A stretch of DNA of 64,000 nt from contig NZ_JAOQNK010000001.1 of assembly GCF_025961315.1 (NCBI RefSeq), positions 3,348,001-3,412,000 on the forward strand, in the 5' to 3' direction. Both the position numbers and the translations under genes were made by a program. The notes beneath the pieces are model-generated. The model saw only the letters and a list, made by a program, of their open reading frames with translations. It did not search any database and was not told the DNA's origin. This document shows, piece by piece, positions 7,092-16,910 of this stretch. Origin of the DNA: Sphingobacterium kitahiroshimense (GTDB taxonomy: Bacteria > Bacteroidota > Bacteroidia > Sphingobacteriales > Sphingobacteriaceae). Every line of letters begins with the position of its first letter. The first letter of the stretch is position 1.

Positions 7092-8216
7092 ATGATCTAC
7101 TTTCACATTCCATTCTGTAAGCAAGCCTGTCATTACTGTGACTTTCACTTCAGCACGTCACTGAAATATAAAGACGAAATGCTCAGCATGCTATACAAGG
7201 AAGTGGAACTTAGAGCTGATTATCTGGAAGACAAAAATATTCAGTCCATTTACTTTGGCGGTGGCACCCCCTCTATACTAGAAGCGGAAGATATCTCCAG
7301 ACTGATTGACAAAGTATCGCAGCATTTCGAAATTGACACCAATGTTGAGATTACCTTAGAAGCTAATCCCGACGATCTTAAGCGAGAAAAAGTAGCGAAA
7401 CTGCGGCAAACAGAAATCAATCGTTTTAGTATCGGCATTCAATCCTTTTTTGAAGAAGATCTAAGATGGATGAACCGGGCACACAATCAAGAAGAAGCCG
7501 AATCCTGTATTATGCGGGTTCAAGATGCTGGATTCGAAAATATAACCTGCGACCTGATCTATGGCTTTCCATTATTAACCGATGAAAAGTGGAAAATGAA
7601 TATGCAAAAGCTACTGGATTTTCAGATTCCGCATATCTCATCCTACTCGATGACTGTAGAAAAGAAAACAGCGCTCGATCATATGATCAAAACAGGAAAA
7701 GCAGCCGCAATAGATAGCGATCAAGCAGCGGATCAAATGTTGATGCTGATTGATCGATTAACAACTGCAGGGTTTGAACAATATGAAATTTCTAATTTTG
7801 CTAAAAATGGGATGTATGCAAAGCATAATACGAACTATTGGAAAGGAAAGCATTATTTAGGCATAGGTCCATCTGCACATTCATTTAATGGTACATCACG
7901 TTCATGGAATATCGCGAATAATGCCAAATATATACACGATATCTACCAAGGAGTACTTCCTTTGGAAACTGAAGAATTATCAGCCTTAGACCGTATCAAT
8001 GAATATACGATGACCTCACTAAGGACGATGTGGGGTATTAATCTTACAATAGTGGAAGATAAATTCGGATCAGAGGTTAAAAAACAATTATTGAACAATG
8101 CTGAAGAGTTCATCTACAACAAGCAGTTAACTCAAGTTGAAAATCAGCTGACCCTTACAGATACAGGAAAACTCATGGCCGATCACATTATGTCAGAACT
8201 GTTTATTGTAGACTAA
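7092..8216 (+). CDS. hemW: HemW, radical SAM heme chaperone
   Basis: A 374-residue radical SAM protein of the HemN/HemW family. Cys9, Cys13 and Cys16 form the CxxxCxxC site for the [4Fe-4S] cluster, followed by the SAM-binding GGGTPS motif near residue 56 and the family HNTNYW segment near 258. HemW proteins were long annotated as oxygen-independent coproporphyrinogen oxidase but bind and deliver heme. HemN itself has a longer N-terminal region with an extra Cys, which is absent here. The gene follows the WYL gene by 53 nt and has its own promoter box. Confidence 0.92.
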   Translation: MIYFHIPFCKQACHYCDFHFSTSLKYKDEMLSMLYKEVELRADYLEDKNIQSIYFGGGTPSILEAEDISRLIDKVSQHFEIDTNVEITLEANPDDLKREKVAKLRQTEINRFSIGIQSFFEEDLRWMNRAHNQEEAESCIMRVQDAGFENITCDLIYGFPLLTDEKWKMNMQKLLDFQIPHISSYSMTVEKKTALDHMIKTGKAAAIDSDQAADQMLMLIDRLTTAGFEQYEISNFAKNGMYAKHNTNYWKGKHYLGIGPSAHSFNGTSRSWNIANNAKYIHDIYQGVLPLETEELSALDRINEYTMTSLRTMWGINLTIVEDKFGSEVKKQLLNNAEEFIYNKQLTQVENQLTLTDTGKLMADHIMSELFIVD

Positions 8217-8249
8217 ATGATCAAACTTGTATGATCAAAGTTCGATCAT
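8217..8249. terminator. Weak hairpin after hemW
   Basis: ATGATC and AACTT pair with AAGTT and GATCAT across one mismatch; the loop is 9 nt. It starts directly after the hemW stop. The T-rich tract that follows is poor, so termination is uncertain. Confidence 0.35.
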
Positions 8250-8265
8250 ATTTCTCATAAACACC

Positions 8266-9510
8266 TTACTTCAATAATTTAGAAGAATAAAGATATTTCA
8301 TAATAATTGCAGTAGCACCAGCATGCTGCTGCACAAAACATTTTGCTTGTTTCCCGGAATATTCTCTTTTTACACTATCCTGCAGACATGTAAACACTTT
8401 ATACAGTTCTTCCCGATTTTGAATTGAAAACCCAGCGCCTTGCTCAATCAGATCTTTAGCCTCTTGAAATTTATGATATTTAGGACCAAATATAACGGGA
8501 ATACCATAAGTAGCAGCCTCTAATGTATTATGAATACCAATTCCAAAGCCTCCACCGATATAACTCATCTTTCCATAACCATATAGCGACGACAGCATGC
8601 CAATATTATCAATAATCAGCACTTGAGCATGTGCTACTCTTTCATCAGCATACGAAACATATTTAGAGAATTGTAAAGCATCAGGAAATAACGCTAAAAT
8701 TGCCCTTATATGAGTATCATGAATTTCATGTGGAGCCAATATCAGCTTCCACTTCGGAAATTTCAACATTAAATCTTTTAATAACTGCTCATCTTCTTGC
8801 CAAGTACTACCCGCAACCAAAACTGGATATTCTGCGACAAATTGCGTAACCTCATCGATCTGTTTTCTCTGCTTAGGCAATTCAACCACACGATCAAATC
8901 GCGTATCCCCTGTTAACCCAACATTTCTAAATCCATGCTCTTTCAATAAATGAACACTTTCTTCATTCTGCATGAAAAAATAAGTCACAGCACTCAATAT
9001 CTCTCGAAAAAAACCGCCATAAGGCTGGAAGAAAATTTGATCAGGCCTGAAAATGGCAGAAATCATCAATAATGATATCTGTCTATTTTTCAGCTCAGAA
9101 AAATAATGATACCAATACTCATATTTTGTAAAAACTACAAACTCAGGATTAATTAAATCAATAAACAGTTTTGCATTTTTTGCTGTATCCTCAGGTAAAT
9201 AAAAAACGTAATCTGCTAAATTTGTATTTTTACGAACTTCATATCCCGAGGGAGAATAAAAAGTAATAACAATTTTTTTTAAGGGGAAATCTTTTTTTAT
9301 TCCTTCCAAAACAGCCCTTCCCTGCTCAAATTCACCCAAAGAAGCAAAATGAAACCAGATGTGATTTTGCCCCGTTTCAACCGTTTGATTCATGCGTGCA
9401 TACCAGTCCCTACGCCCCTCTACCCAAAGCTTTGCTTTCGGATGAAAAGGCGCTATTAAGCGTAATAAAAGCCCATAAAGATGAATTCCTAAAGAATAAA
9501 GAAGACGCAT
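8266..9510 (-). CDS. kdtA: 3-deoxy-D-manno-octulosonic acid (Kdo) transferase
   Basis: A 414-residue GT-B glycosyltransferase that transfers Kdo from CMP-Kdo to lipid IVA at the inner-membrane cytoplasmic face. The N-terminus has a short hydrophobic stretch for membrane attachment, then the family signature with the base Glu in the FHFASLGEFEQ segment near residue 58. The C-terminal domain shows the VAGSTWQEDE motif and the GGGFGIGIHNTLEAA nucleotide-sugar binding loop. It stands alone, with its own promoter box, apart from the lpx genes at 42-45 kb. Confidence 0.93.
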   Translation of the reverse strand: MRLLYSLGIHLYGLLLRLIAPFHPKAKLWVEGRRDWYARMNQTVETGQNHIWFHFASLGEFEQGRAVLEGIKKDFPLKKIVITFYSPSGYEVRKNTNLADYVFYLPEDTAKNAKLFIDLINPEFVVFTKYEYWYHYFSELKNRQISLLMISAIFRPDQIFFQPYGGFFREILSAVTYFFMQNEESVHLLKEHGFRNVGLTGDTRFDRVVELPKQRKQIDEVTQFVAEYPVLVAGSTWQEDEQLLKDLMLKFPKWKLILAPHEIHDTHIRAILALFPDALQFSKYVSYADERVAHAQVLIIDNIGMLSSLYGYGKMSYIGGGFGIGIHNTLEAATYGIPVIFGPKYHKFQEAKDLIEQGAGFSIQNREELYKVFTCLQDSVKREYSGKQAKCFVQQHAGATAIIMKYLYSSKLLK

Positions 9511-9536
9511 GTTCGTAAAATAATACTTATATTCGT

Positions 9537-9544
9537 CAAAGATA
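9537..9544 (-). promoter_or_regulatory. -7 promoter box of kdtA
   Basis: TATCTTTG on the minus strand is an exact TAnnTTTG match ending 26 nt before the ATG at 9510. Confidence 0.55.
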
Positions 9545-9703
9545 TTAAACCCTTTTCTAATTGTTGGAAATAAGTAGAAAATAAGGCTGGGAAACGAATT
9601 TTAATAACCGAAGCGGTAAGATTAAAAAAACGATGACATATTATCGATAGGTATCAACTGAGCATTTAGATCACAAAGACTTTACATATTATAACTATAA
9701 ACA

Positions 9704-10732
9704 ATGAGCAAAATACTTGTAACAGGCGGAACAGGATATATTGGTTCGCATACAGTTGTTGAATTACATAATGCAGGCTATACACCGGTTATCGTTGACA
9801 ACTTATCTAATTCTAGCATCAAAATGTTAGATCAAATTGAAAAAATCATCGGTATAAAGCCTGAGTTTCATCAGTTTGATCTATGTGATGACACCAAAGT
9901 TTTAGAATTTGTTAAAAACAATCCAGATATCAACGGTATCATTCATTTTGCAGCATCTAAAGCAGTAGGTGAGTCCGTTCAGAATCCATTAAAATATTAT
10001 CACAACAACTTCTTCTCCCTAATCAATCTTTTAGAAGCTTATCGTGAAAAGCCGATAAACTTTGTCTTCTCTTCCAGTTGTACAGTTTATGGAGAACCTG
10101 ATTACTTACCTGTTGACGAAGCTGCCCCAGTAAAAAAAGCAACTTCTCCATATGGTAACACCAAACAGATTGCAGAAGAAATATTAGAAGAAACTGCAAA
10201 TGCATATGACAATTTTAATATTATTGCATTACGTTATTTCAATCCTGTAGGAGCACATGAGTCAGCATTAATTGGCGAATTACCATTAGGAGTTCCTCAA
10301 AATCTTCTTCCATTCATTACCCAAACAGCTATAGGAAAACGCGATAAATTGACTGTTTTTGGAAATGACTTCGATACAAACGACGGTTTCTGTGTACGTG
10401 ACTTTATCCATGTTGTAGATTTAGCAAAAGCACACGTTGCAGCAATCAAATTATTGGAAAAAGGAAATCCTAAAGGAAAGTACGATGTATTTAATGTAGG
10501 CACAGGAAATGGATATTCTGTTTTAGAAGCTATAAAAGCTTTTGAAGAAGCTTCAGGCCAAAAACTAAACTATGTCGTAGGACCACGTCGTGAAGGCGAT
10601 ATCGTCAAGGTATATGGCGATGTCACAAAATCAACCAATGAGTTAAATTGGAAAGCACAATTAGGCATCTTCGAAATGATGGATAGCGCTTGGAAGTGGG
10701 AGAAATACCTGCAGGAAAATCCAATCGATTAA
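9704..10732 (+). CDS. galE: UDP-glucose 4-epimerase
   Basis: A 342-residue extended SDR enzyme interconverting UDP-glucose and UDP-galactose. The NAD-binding GGTGYIGSH motif is at residues 8-16, the catalytic Ser lies in the SSSCTVYG segment near 124, and Tyr150 and Lys154 form the YxxxK pair. Length and motifs are typical of GalE. galT and galK lie 6 kb away on the opposite strand, so the Leloir pathway genes are split here. A strong terminator follows. Confidence 0.95.
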   Translation: MSKILVTGGTGYIGSHTVVELHNAGYTPVIVDNLSNSSIKMLDQIEKIIGIKPEFHQFDLCDDTKVLEFVKNNPDINGIIHFAASKAVGESVQNPLKYYHNNFFSLINLLEAYREKPINFVFSSSCTVYGEPDYLPVDEAAPVKKATSPYGNTKQIAEEILEETANAYDNFNIIALRYFNPVGAHESALIGELPLGVPQNLLPFITQTAIGKRDKLTVFGNDFDTNDGFCVRDFIHVVDLAKAHVAAIKLLEKGNPKGKYDVFNVGTGNGYSVLEAIKAFEEASGQKLNYVVGPRREGDIVKVYGDVTKSTNELNWKAQLGIFEMMDSAWKWEKYLQENPID

Positions 10733-10778
10733 AAAAATAAAAGGAGTTAACGTTTAGTGTTAACTCCTTTTATTTTTT
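10732..10778 (+). terminator. galE terminator
   Basis: A perfect 20-bp stem with a 7-nt loop (GTTTAGT); the GC-richer core GGAGTTAAC is followed by a T-run. It starts at the last base of the galE stop codon. Confidence 0.92.
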
Positions 10779-10828
10779 ATCCATAAACAGATATTTGACT
10801 TTGAAAGTGGAGATCACCTATGACAGCG

Positions 10829-12565
10829 CTACGATTTTAAATTCGAAGACAATACGGTGTAACGGTCTTCCCCTATTTTCTTCTTCAATCTCTGTTTAGC
10901 TTTCTTCACAGCATCCTCAGTCACGCCCAATAAATTAGATATCTCGTTATTTTTTAAGCCTAACTTACCTAAAAATATGAATCTCAGATTTGATTCAGTC
11001 AATTCTGGGAATTTTCTAAGGATATCATTGTAAAAAAGCGGATACTCCTTTACAAAAGCTTCCTTAAATAAACTCCATTTATCTTCAGTCATTAAATGGG
11101 ATTCCAACAATGCTTGTAGTTGCCCCCTTTCATTCTCAATAACAGAAAACGAAGTTTGTTTTACAGTTTCTATTTCATCTTTCAAATTAGCGATATACTC
11201 ATTCTTCTCTTTTAGATATATAGTAAAAGAAGATAAATTATTATTTGCTTCCATTAGCTTTTGGTCAGACAAATACTTTTCCATCTGCAGGCCTAATACA
11301 CGCCTCTCATAGATAATTCTACGCACCTTCAGTTTTCTGTTAAAAAGAAAATACAAACTTATCGATAACGCCAATAATAATACAACAACAATACTGTACG
11401 CTCTCTTTTTAAACAATTCTTTCTCGAATTGTTCTTTGCCCAGTTCTATTCTATGAATATATTTCTGTTTATCCGCCAGCCATTTTAATTGTTGCAGTTT
11501 CTCATCACTATTCCACAGCTGTAAACTATCATTAATCTGAATCAGTCTCCTCCTGGCTAAAAGTTCGCTATGGTCATCCTGTCGCTTTACAGCAATTTGT
11601 AATCTAACTTCCGTAATCTCCTTTTCAGATTTTTTCAGATACACTTTTTGAGTAGCGTAATTACTCGCTCGCTTGATCGCGTTCTCAGCGAGGTCTAATT
11701 TACCCTGATCGACATATATTCGAGCCAATAAGATATAAGCGTACATGGTATTCTGATTACTACTATTGCGTTCAGAATAAACAAGGTCTTCCAATAATAA
11801 ATCAACTGCTTTTCCGAAATCCCCTTTCCCCCGATAAATGAGTGCCTGATTACCAAGTGCCTTACCCAATCGAACTTCGTCACCATTAAATTTAGACAGT
11901 GACTCCACTTCTTTAAAATAACGAAATGCTGTTACAGTATCTGCCAATTTCAGATATGCCGTACCTAATGCATCAAGGATACTTCCCATTTCTCTTGATT
12001 GAGGTGCTGCATGTTTACGGGCAAGATTTAGATATTCCATATTAGCCTCAGCATCACCTATACTACCAAAAAAATAAGCCATATTACGTAGGGAAATATC
12101 AGGATTAGGAAGTTTTTTCAGAGATATCTGAGGCAGTAAGTCGCGTAGACCTAAGAAAACTGGAAATGCGTCCGTATAATTATGCAAATCATACAGATAA
12201 AACCCATAATTGACTTTTGTCCAAAATTCAAGTTCTTTATCTTTGGTATTTTTTGCTTTTTTTATCGCAGTTAAATACAGATTTGTGCTTCTAGCATTGG
12301 CCGAATCATAAACATTGGCAAATCCTCTTGCAAGCATATTATCGTATGCAATGAGCAAGGACTCATCATCATATATCTTCGAATAAGAAATGATAGGCTT
12401 TAAAAAATTTTTTAAAGCAATATTATCAGTCCCAAAATCCCTCTCTTGTTTGATTAAATATTCAATCCGACTCTTACTGGAAAACAAATCCTCAAGCTTA
12501 ATAGAATCCGCAAAAGCCGTATTCGCAAAAACTAACGTACAGAAAAATATATTTAGCAGTTTCAA
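10829..12565 (-). CDS. TPR-containing membrane sensor with C-terminal HTH
   Basis: A 578-residue protein typical of Bacteroidota: a signal peptide (about residues 1-19, ending Ala-Phe-Ala), tetratricopeptide-like repeats (about 60-340), one transmembrane segment (about 390-410), a coiled-coil stretch and a LuxR-type helix-turn-helix near 530-565 with the pattern NNEISNLLGVTEDAVKK. The topology is a periplasmic TPR sensor and a cytoplasmic DNA-binding end. The start codon is TTG at 12565, because no ATG occurs in frame between the upstream stop and the signal peptide. Ligand and targets are unknown. Confidence 0.82.
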   Translation of the reverse strand: MKLLNIFFCTLVFANTAFADSIKLEDLFSSKSRIEYLIKQERDFGTDNIALKNFLKPIISYSKIYDDESLLIAYDNMLARGFANVYDSANARSTNLYLTAIKKAKNTKDKELEFWTKVNYGFYLYDLHNYTDAFPVFLGLRDLLPQISLKKLPNPDISLRNMAYFFGSIGDAEANMEYLNLARKHAAPQSREMGSILDALGTAYLKLADTVTAFRYFKEVESLSKFNGDEVRLGKALGNQALIYRGKGDFGKAVDLLLEDLVYSERNSSNQNTMYAYILLARIYVDQGKLDLAENAIKRASNYATQKVYLKKSEKEITEVRLQIAVKRQDDHSELLARRRLIQINDSLQLWNSDEKLQQLKWLADKQKYIHRIELGKEQFEKELFKKRAYSIVVVLLLALSISLYFLFNRKLKVRRIIYERRVLGLQMEKYLSDQKLMEANNNLSSFTIYLKEKNEYIANLKDEIETVKQTSFSVIENERGQLQALLESHLMTEDKWSLFKEAFVKEYPLFYNDILRKFPELTESNLRFIFLGKLGLKNNEISNLLGVTEDAVKKAKQRLKKKIGEDRYTVLSSNLKS

Positions 12566-12602
12566 ATCAATGGAAGATTATTAGGATGTAGGTATTTATC
12601 TA

Positions 12603-12610
12603 CAAATATA
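12603..12610 (-). promoter_or_regulatory. -7 promoter box of the TPR/HTH gene
   Basis: TATATTTG on the minus strand matches TAnnTTTG, 37 nt before the TTG start at 12565. Confidence 0.45.
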
Positions 12611-12742
12611 AATAATTTTAGATGTAGTACGTCAAGAAGGTCTATTAAAATAATGTTATTAAAATTTTGATTTTATAGTAACATCAGGATGAACAATTAG
12701 CCAACCGCTTTTTAAGGTAGGGCATACATCGTCGTTACTAAT

Positions 12743-12773
12743 TTTAAAAATCATTAATTTTCACCTATCTTTA
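12743..12773 (+). promoter_or_regulatory. Promoter of the 12778 gene, box 4 nt from ATG
   Basis: TTTA, a 19-nt spacer and TATCTTTA. The -7 box ends 4 nt before ATG 12778, predicting a leaderless mRNA. Confidence 0.5.
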
Positions 12774-12777
12774 AATC

Positions 12778-13359
12778 ATGTCAATTCATCAAGATCCCGA
12801 ATTAAAAAAAGCTGTGCTTAACCTTCCCTTAAAGGAAAAAGACAAGTTATTACTCCGATTGATTAGTAAAGATAAAATGCTCATCAAACAACTACATTTT
12901 CAGCTTTTAGAAGATGAATCTGACTTAGAACAACGCATTGAACATCTGAGAAAACAGCTACAGAAACTTTTTGACATAGGTGAATCACAAGTGTACAATA
13001 CGCCAAGTATGAGCAATTTCGTAGGATTAAGCAAATTGGTAAAACAAGCCAGCGGCATGGTTAACGAGCACGAAAAAATCACAAAAGATAAATTGAGTGA
13101 AGTAGAATTTCGTATTTACATTTTAGAAAGAGCCATCATGATGTACCCATCGTTATTTGGTTCATCTTACCAATCTGCCGCACATAAACTTCAAAAATAT
13201 ATAGCTGGCAGAATAAAACATGCTGTGTCAAAATATGAAAAAATTCATGAGGACCATCAGTTTGACTATAGAGAGCATTTCCAAGAAATACTTGATGCAG
13301 CAAATGCTACAGCATTAAAAGACTATATAAAAGTATTAAATGTAAATACAAACTTATAA
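12778..13359 (+). CDS. Conserved-looking hypothetical helical protein
   Basis: A 193-residue hydrophilic protein without a signal peptide or membrane segment. It is predicted to be mostly helical, with charged heptad-like stretches near residues 20-70 and 95-125. I recognise no family. The reading frame has its own promoter and normal codon use. It lies 141 nt before mfd on the same strand, but mfd has a separate promoter. A cytoplasmic role is likely; nothing more specific can be said. Confidence 0.75.
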   Translation: MSIHQDPELKKAVLNLPLKEKDKLLLRLISKDKMLIKQLHFQLLEDESDLEQRIEHLRKQLQKLFDIGESQVYNTPSMSNFVGLSKLVKQASGMVNEHEKITKDKLSEVEFRIYILERAIMMYPSLFGSSYQSAAHKLQKYIAGRIKHAVSKYEKIHEDHQFDYREHFQEILDAANATALKDYIKVLNVNTNL

Positions 13360-13445
13360 TACAGTTTTACAACACCGTCCAGTACCAATGACAATGAGAC
13401 CTTACTAATTTTTTTGGTTATTTATAGCAGATAGCAAAAGCTTAT

Positions 13446-13477
13446 TTTGTAACAACCCATCATTTTAACTAAATTCG
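13446..13477 (+). promoter_or_regulatory. mfd promoter
   Basis: TTTG, a 20-nt spacer and TAAATTCG (one mismatch to TAnnTTTG). It is placed 23 nt before the GTG start at 13501 and supports that start. Confidence 0.45.
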
Positions 13478-13500
13478 CAATATTCCAAATTAGTGAACGC

Positions 13501-16500
13501 GTGGGAATTAAAGAAATTATAGAAAAATACGGTCAAAGTGAGTTGACACAAACTTTGACAAAAGCGATACAAGCTAAAAATCCAAAAGTCCATTTAAGAG
13601 GCCTTATCGGTTCATCTGATGCCGTTGTTGCAGTAGCGAGTTATACCCTACAAGAACGCCCCTACCTCTTTATCCTTCCAACACATGAAGATGCATCTTA
13701 TTTCTTAAGTGATCTGGAAAGCCTTCTGGATAAACAGGTATTATTTTTTCCCGCCTCCTACCGTAAACCTTTTGATTTTACACAACTTGATGCAACACAT
13801 GTTTTACAACGCGCAGAAACATTAAATGTACTAAATCATACTTCCGAATTACCAAAAATGGTTGTTACATACCCAGAAGCAATTGCTGAAAAGGTAATTA
13901 ATAGAAGTGATCTGGAGAAAAACACGTTAGAAATAACCGAAAACACCAAATTAAGTATAGACTTTATCAATGAGTTTCTATTTGAATACGATTTCGACCG
14001 TGTAGATTTTGTTTACGAGCCTGGACAGTACGCCATTCGAGGAGGAATTGTCGATATATTCTCTTTTTCTAATGATCTTCCCTACCGAATAGAATTTTTT
14101 GGAGATGACATTGAAAGCATTCGAACATTTGAGATCGAATCCCAACTGTCTGTATCAAAAATTCATAAAGTAACCATCGTCCCCAATGTGCAAGCTAAAT
14201 TCTTAAGTGCGCAAAATATTTCCCTTTTGGAGTATATTGACAAAGATGCAGTTGTTTGGATAAAAGATGTTCAGTTCACATTGGATACGATAAAAGATGG
14301 AAATAAAAAAGCAACCGAGTTTTGGAATGCTTTATCAGAAAAAGAAAAGAAAGACAATTCAGAGTGGATAAATCCCGCTTATGGATTTTCTGACGAAAAA
14401 AATTTCAATGCACTCCTTTTCGATTTCCCAATCGTCGAATTCGGAAAACAATTCTTCTATAAAGCCGAAACGACAATCAAATTTGATATCCACCCACAAC
14501 CCTCATTCAATAAAGATTTCAATCTGTTGATCCATAATTTCAAAGAGAATGAGAAAAATAAAATCGAAAATTTAATCTTCTCAGATTCGCCTAAACAAAT
14601 AGAGCGGATATATAAAATCTTAGAAGATCTCGACAAAACAGTTACCTTTATTCCTGTCCATAAAGGATTCAGAGAAGGATTTAGGGACGATGATGTCAAA
14701 TTAGCCTGCTATACAGATCATCAAATTTTTGATCGATATTATAAGTACAAGCGAAAAAAAGGTTATGAAAAAAGTCAGGCCATCACGTTAAAAGATCTGC
14801 GAGATCTTAAACCAGGTGATTATATTACCCATATCGACCATGGTGTCGGAAAGTATGCTGGACTTGAGAAAGTGGAAGTCAATGGCAAATCTCAGGAAAT
14901 GATCCGATTGAGTTATGCTGACAATGACCTTCTGTACGTAAACATCAACTCCTTAAATCGGATTTCCAAGTATTCAGGAAAAGAAGGTTCTATTCCAAAA
15001 ATGAATAAACTGGGAACAGATGTATGGGACAAGCTAAAGAAAACCACAAAGAAAAAAGTCAAGGACATTGCCCGAGACTTGATCATGCTCTATGCGAAAC
15101 GTAAAGCACAGACCGGTACGGCCTTTAGTCCAGATTCTTATTTACAGAATGAACTGGAAGCTTCTTTTATTTATGAAGACACACCAGATCAAGAAAAAGC
15201 TACTGCAGATGTAAAACGTGATATGGAATCGCCACATCCGATGGACCGTCTAGTATGTGGTGATGTTGGTTTTGGAAAAACGGAAATTGCTATAAGAGCA
15301 GCATTTAAAGCTGTTGCAGACAGCAAGCAGGTTGCAGTACTTGTACCAACAACGATTCTTGCACATCAGCATTACCGAACTTTTACTGAACGCCTCAAAG
15401 ATCTACCGTGTACCATAGACTATATCAATAGATTTAAAACAGCAAAACAAATTAAAGAAACATTGGCAAAATTAGCTGAGGGGAAAATTGATATTATCAT
15501 CGGTACTCATCGCCTAGTAAGTAAGGATGTTAAATTTAAAGATCTGGGCCTGATGATCATTGATGAAGAACAAAAATTTGGAGTCTCCGTTAAAGAAAAA
15601 TTAAAACTATTACGTGCCAATGTCGATTCACTGACATTAACCGCAACCCCTATACCCCGTACATTACACTTTTCGCTGATGGGGGCGCGAGATTTGAGTT
15701 TAATCAACACGCCACCCCCCAATCGTCAACCTGTTCAAACAGAATTGCATGTATTCAATGAAACACTGATACAGGAAGCAGTATCCTTTGAACTGGAACG
15801 CGGTGGACAAGTGTTCTTTATTCACAACCGTGTTGCCGATCTTAAGCAACTAGGTGCTATGATTCAAAAATTAGTCCCTAATGCACGGGTAGGTATCGCG
15901 CATGGACAGCTTGAAGGTGATGATCTCGAAGATGTTATGCTTAAGTTTATCAATCACGATTTTGATGTATTGGTTGCCACAACCATTATCGAAGCCGGAT
16001 TGGATATTCCCAATGCCAATACCATCATCATTAACCATGCGCATATGTTTGGTCTAAGCGATCTTCATCAGATGCGTGGACGTGTAGGTCGCTCAAATAA
16101 AAAATCATTCTGTTACCTGCTAAGCCCTCCATTATCTACACTTACGCCAGAGGCTTATAAACGATTATCAGCAATCGAAGAGTTTTCAGAATTAGGGGCA
16201 GGATTTAATGTCGCTATGCGCGATCTTGATATTCGTGGCTCAGGAAATTTATTAGGTGGAGAACAATCTGGGTTTATTGCCGAAATTGGTTTTGAGATGT
16301 ATCATAAAATTCTTGATGAAGCAATTCAGGAATTAAAAGAAGACGAATTCTCAGATGTCTTTGCCGATGATAAAGACCACAAATATGTCTCCTTTACGCA
16401 GATCGACACCGATATGGAAGTATTGATACCTGATGAATATGTAACCAATATCAGTGAGCGATATAACCTATATACGGAAATATCGAAACTCGAAAATGAA

Positions 16501-16836
16501 GACCAACTGACAGATTTTGCAGTATCATTAGAAGACCGATTCGGTCCGATACCACATGAAGTCTTTGAATTGTTTAATACTTTGCGCCTACAATGGTTTG
16601 GAAAGCAGATTGGATTTGAAAAAATATCCTACAAGAAAAACACTTTAAAAGGATATTTCGTTAACAACCCAAAATCAACTTATTTCGAATCAGATCAATT
16701 TGGAAGAGTACTTGCTTTTGTTCAGCAGCACCCAGAGATTAGTAATTTAAAAGAAATCAAAAAGCAGCTTAGGCTGGCTTTAAGTAATGTGAATAGTATT
16801 AGTTATGCTTTAAAGCTTTTAAAAGAAATGGTATAA
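13501..16836 (+). CDS. mfd: Transcription-repair coupling factor
   Basis: An 1111-residue Mfd that removes RNA polymerase stalled at DNA lesions and recruits UvrA. Domains in order: UvrB-like N-terminal region (about 1-330), CarD-like polymerase-interacting domain (about 438-500), superfamily 2 translocase with Walker A GDVGFGKTE near residue 586, DEEQ near 685 and the RGRVGRS motif near 859, then the C-terminal TRCF domain (about 960-1060). The start is GTG: no ATG precedes it in frame within a sensible distance. It is slightly shorter than E. coli Mfd (1148), as usual for the phylum. Confidence 0.96.
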   Translation: MGIKEIIEKYGQSELTQTLTKAIQAKNPKVHLRGLIGSSDAVVAVASYTLQERPYLFILPTHEDASYFLSDLESLLDKQVLFFPASYRKPFDFTQLDATHVLQRAETLNVLNHTSELPKMVVTYPEAIAEKVINRSDLEKNTLEITENTKLSIDFINEFLFEYDFDRVDFVYEPGQYAIRGGIVDIFSFSNDLPYRIEFFGDDIESIRTFEIESQLSVSKIHKVTIVPNVQAKFLSAQNISLLEYIDKDAVVWIKDVQFTLDTIKDGNKKATEFWNALSEKEKKDNSEWINPAYGFSDEKNFNALLFDFPIVEFGKQFFYKAETTIKFDIHPQPSFNKDFNLLIHNFKENEKNKIENLIFSDSPKQIERIYKILEDLDKTVTFIPVHKGFREGFRDDDVKLACYTDHQIFDRYYKYKRKKGYEKSQAITLKDLRDLKPGDYITHIDHGVGKYAGLEKVEVNGKSQEMIRLSYADNDLLYVNINSLNRISKYSGKEGSIPKMNKLGTDVWDKLKKTTKKKVKDIARDLIMLYAKRKAQTGTAFSPDSYLQNELEASFIYEDTPDQEKATADVKRDMESPHPMDRLVCGDVGFGKTEIAIRAAFKAVADSKQVAVLVPTTILAHQHYRTFTERLKDLPCTIDYINRFKTAKQIKETLAKLAEGKIDIIIGTHRLVSKDVKFKDLGLMIIDEEQKFGVSVKEKLKLLRANVDSLTLTATPIPRTLHFSLMGARDLSLINTPPPNRQPVQTELHVFNETLIQEAVSFELERGGQVFFIHNRVADLKQLGAMIQKLVPNARVGIAHGQLEGDDLEDVMLKFINHDFDVLVATTIIEAGLDIPNANTIIINHAHMFGLSDLHQMRGRVGRSNKKSFCYLLSPPLSTLTPEAYKRLSAIEEFSELGAGFNVAMRDLDIRGSGNLLGGEQSGFIAEIGFEMYHKILDEAIQELKEDEFSDVFADDKDHKYVSFTQIDTDMEVLIPDEYVTNISERYNLYTEISKLENEDQLTDFAVSLEDRFGPIPHEVFELFNTLRLQWFGKQIGFEKISYKKNTLKGYFVNNPKSTYFESDQFGRVLAFVQQHPEISNLKEIKKQLRLALSNVNSISYALKLLKEMV

Positions 16837-16860
16837 TAGCATTTGTCATATGAGTACACG

Positions 16861-16904
16861 ATCTAAAAAAGGTTTCTATTTAATGATAGAAACCTTTTTT
16901 AGAT
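16861..16904. terminator. Bidirectional terminator between mfd and galK
   Basis: A perfect 19-bp stem with a 6-nt loop (TTAATG). A6 and T6 runs on the two arms suit termination on either strand. Confidence 0.93.
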
Positions 16905-16910
16905 TATTCA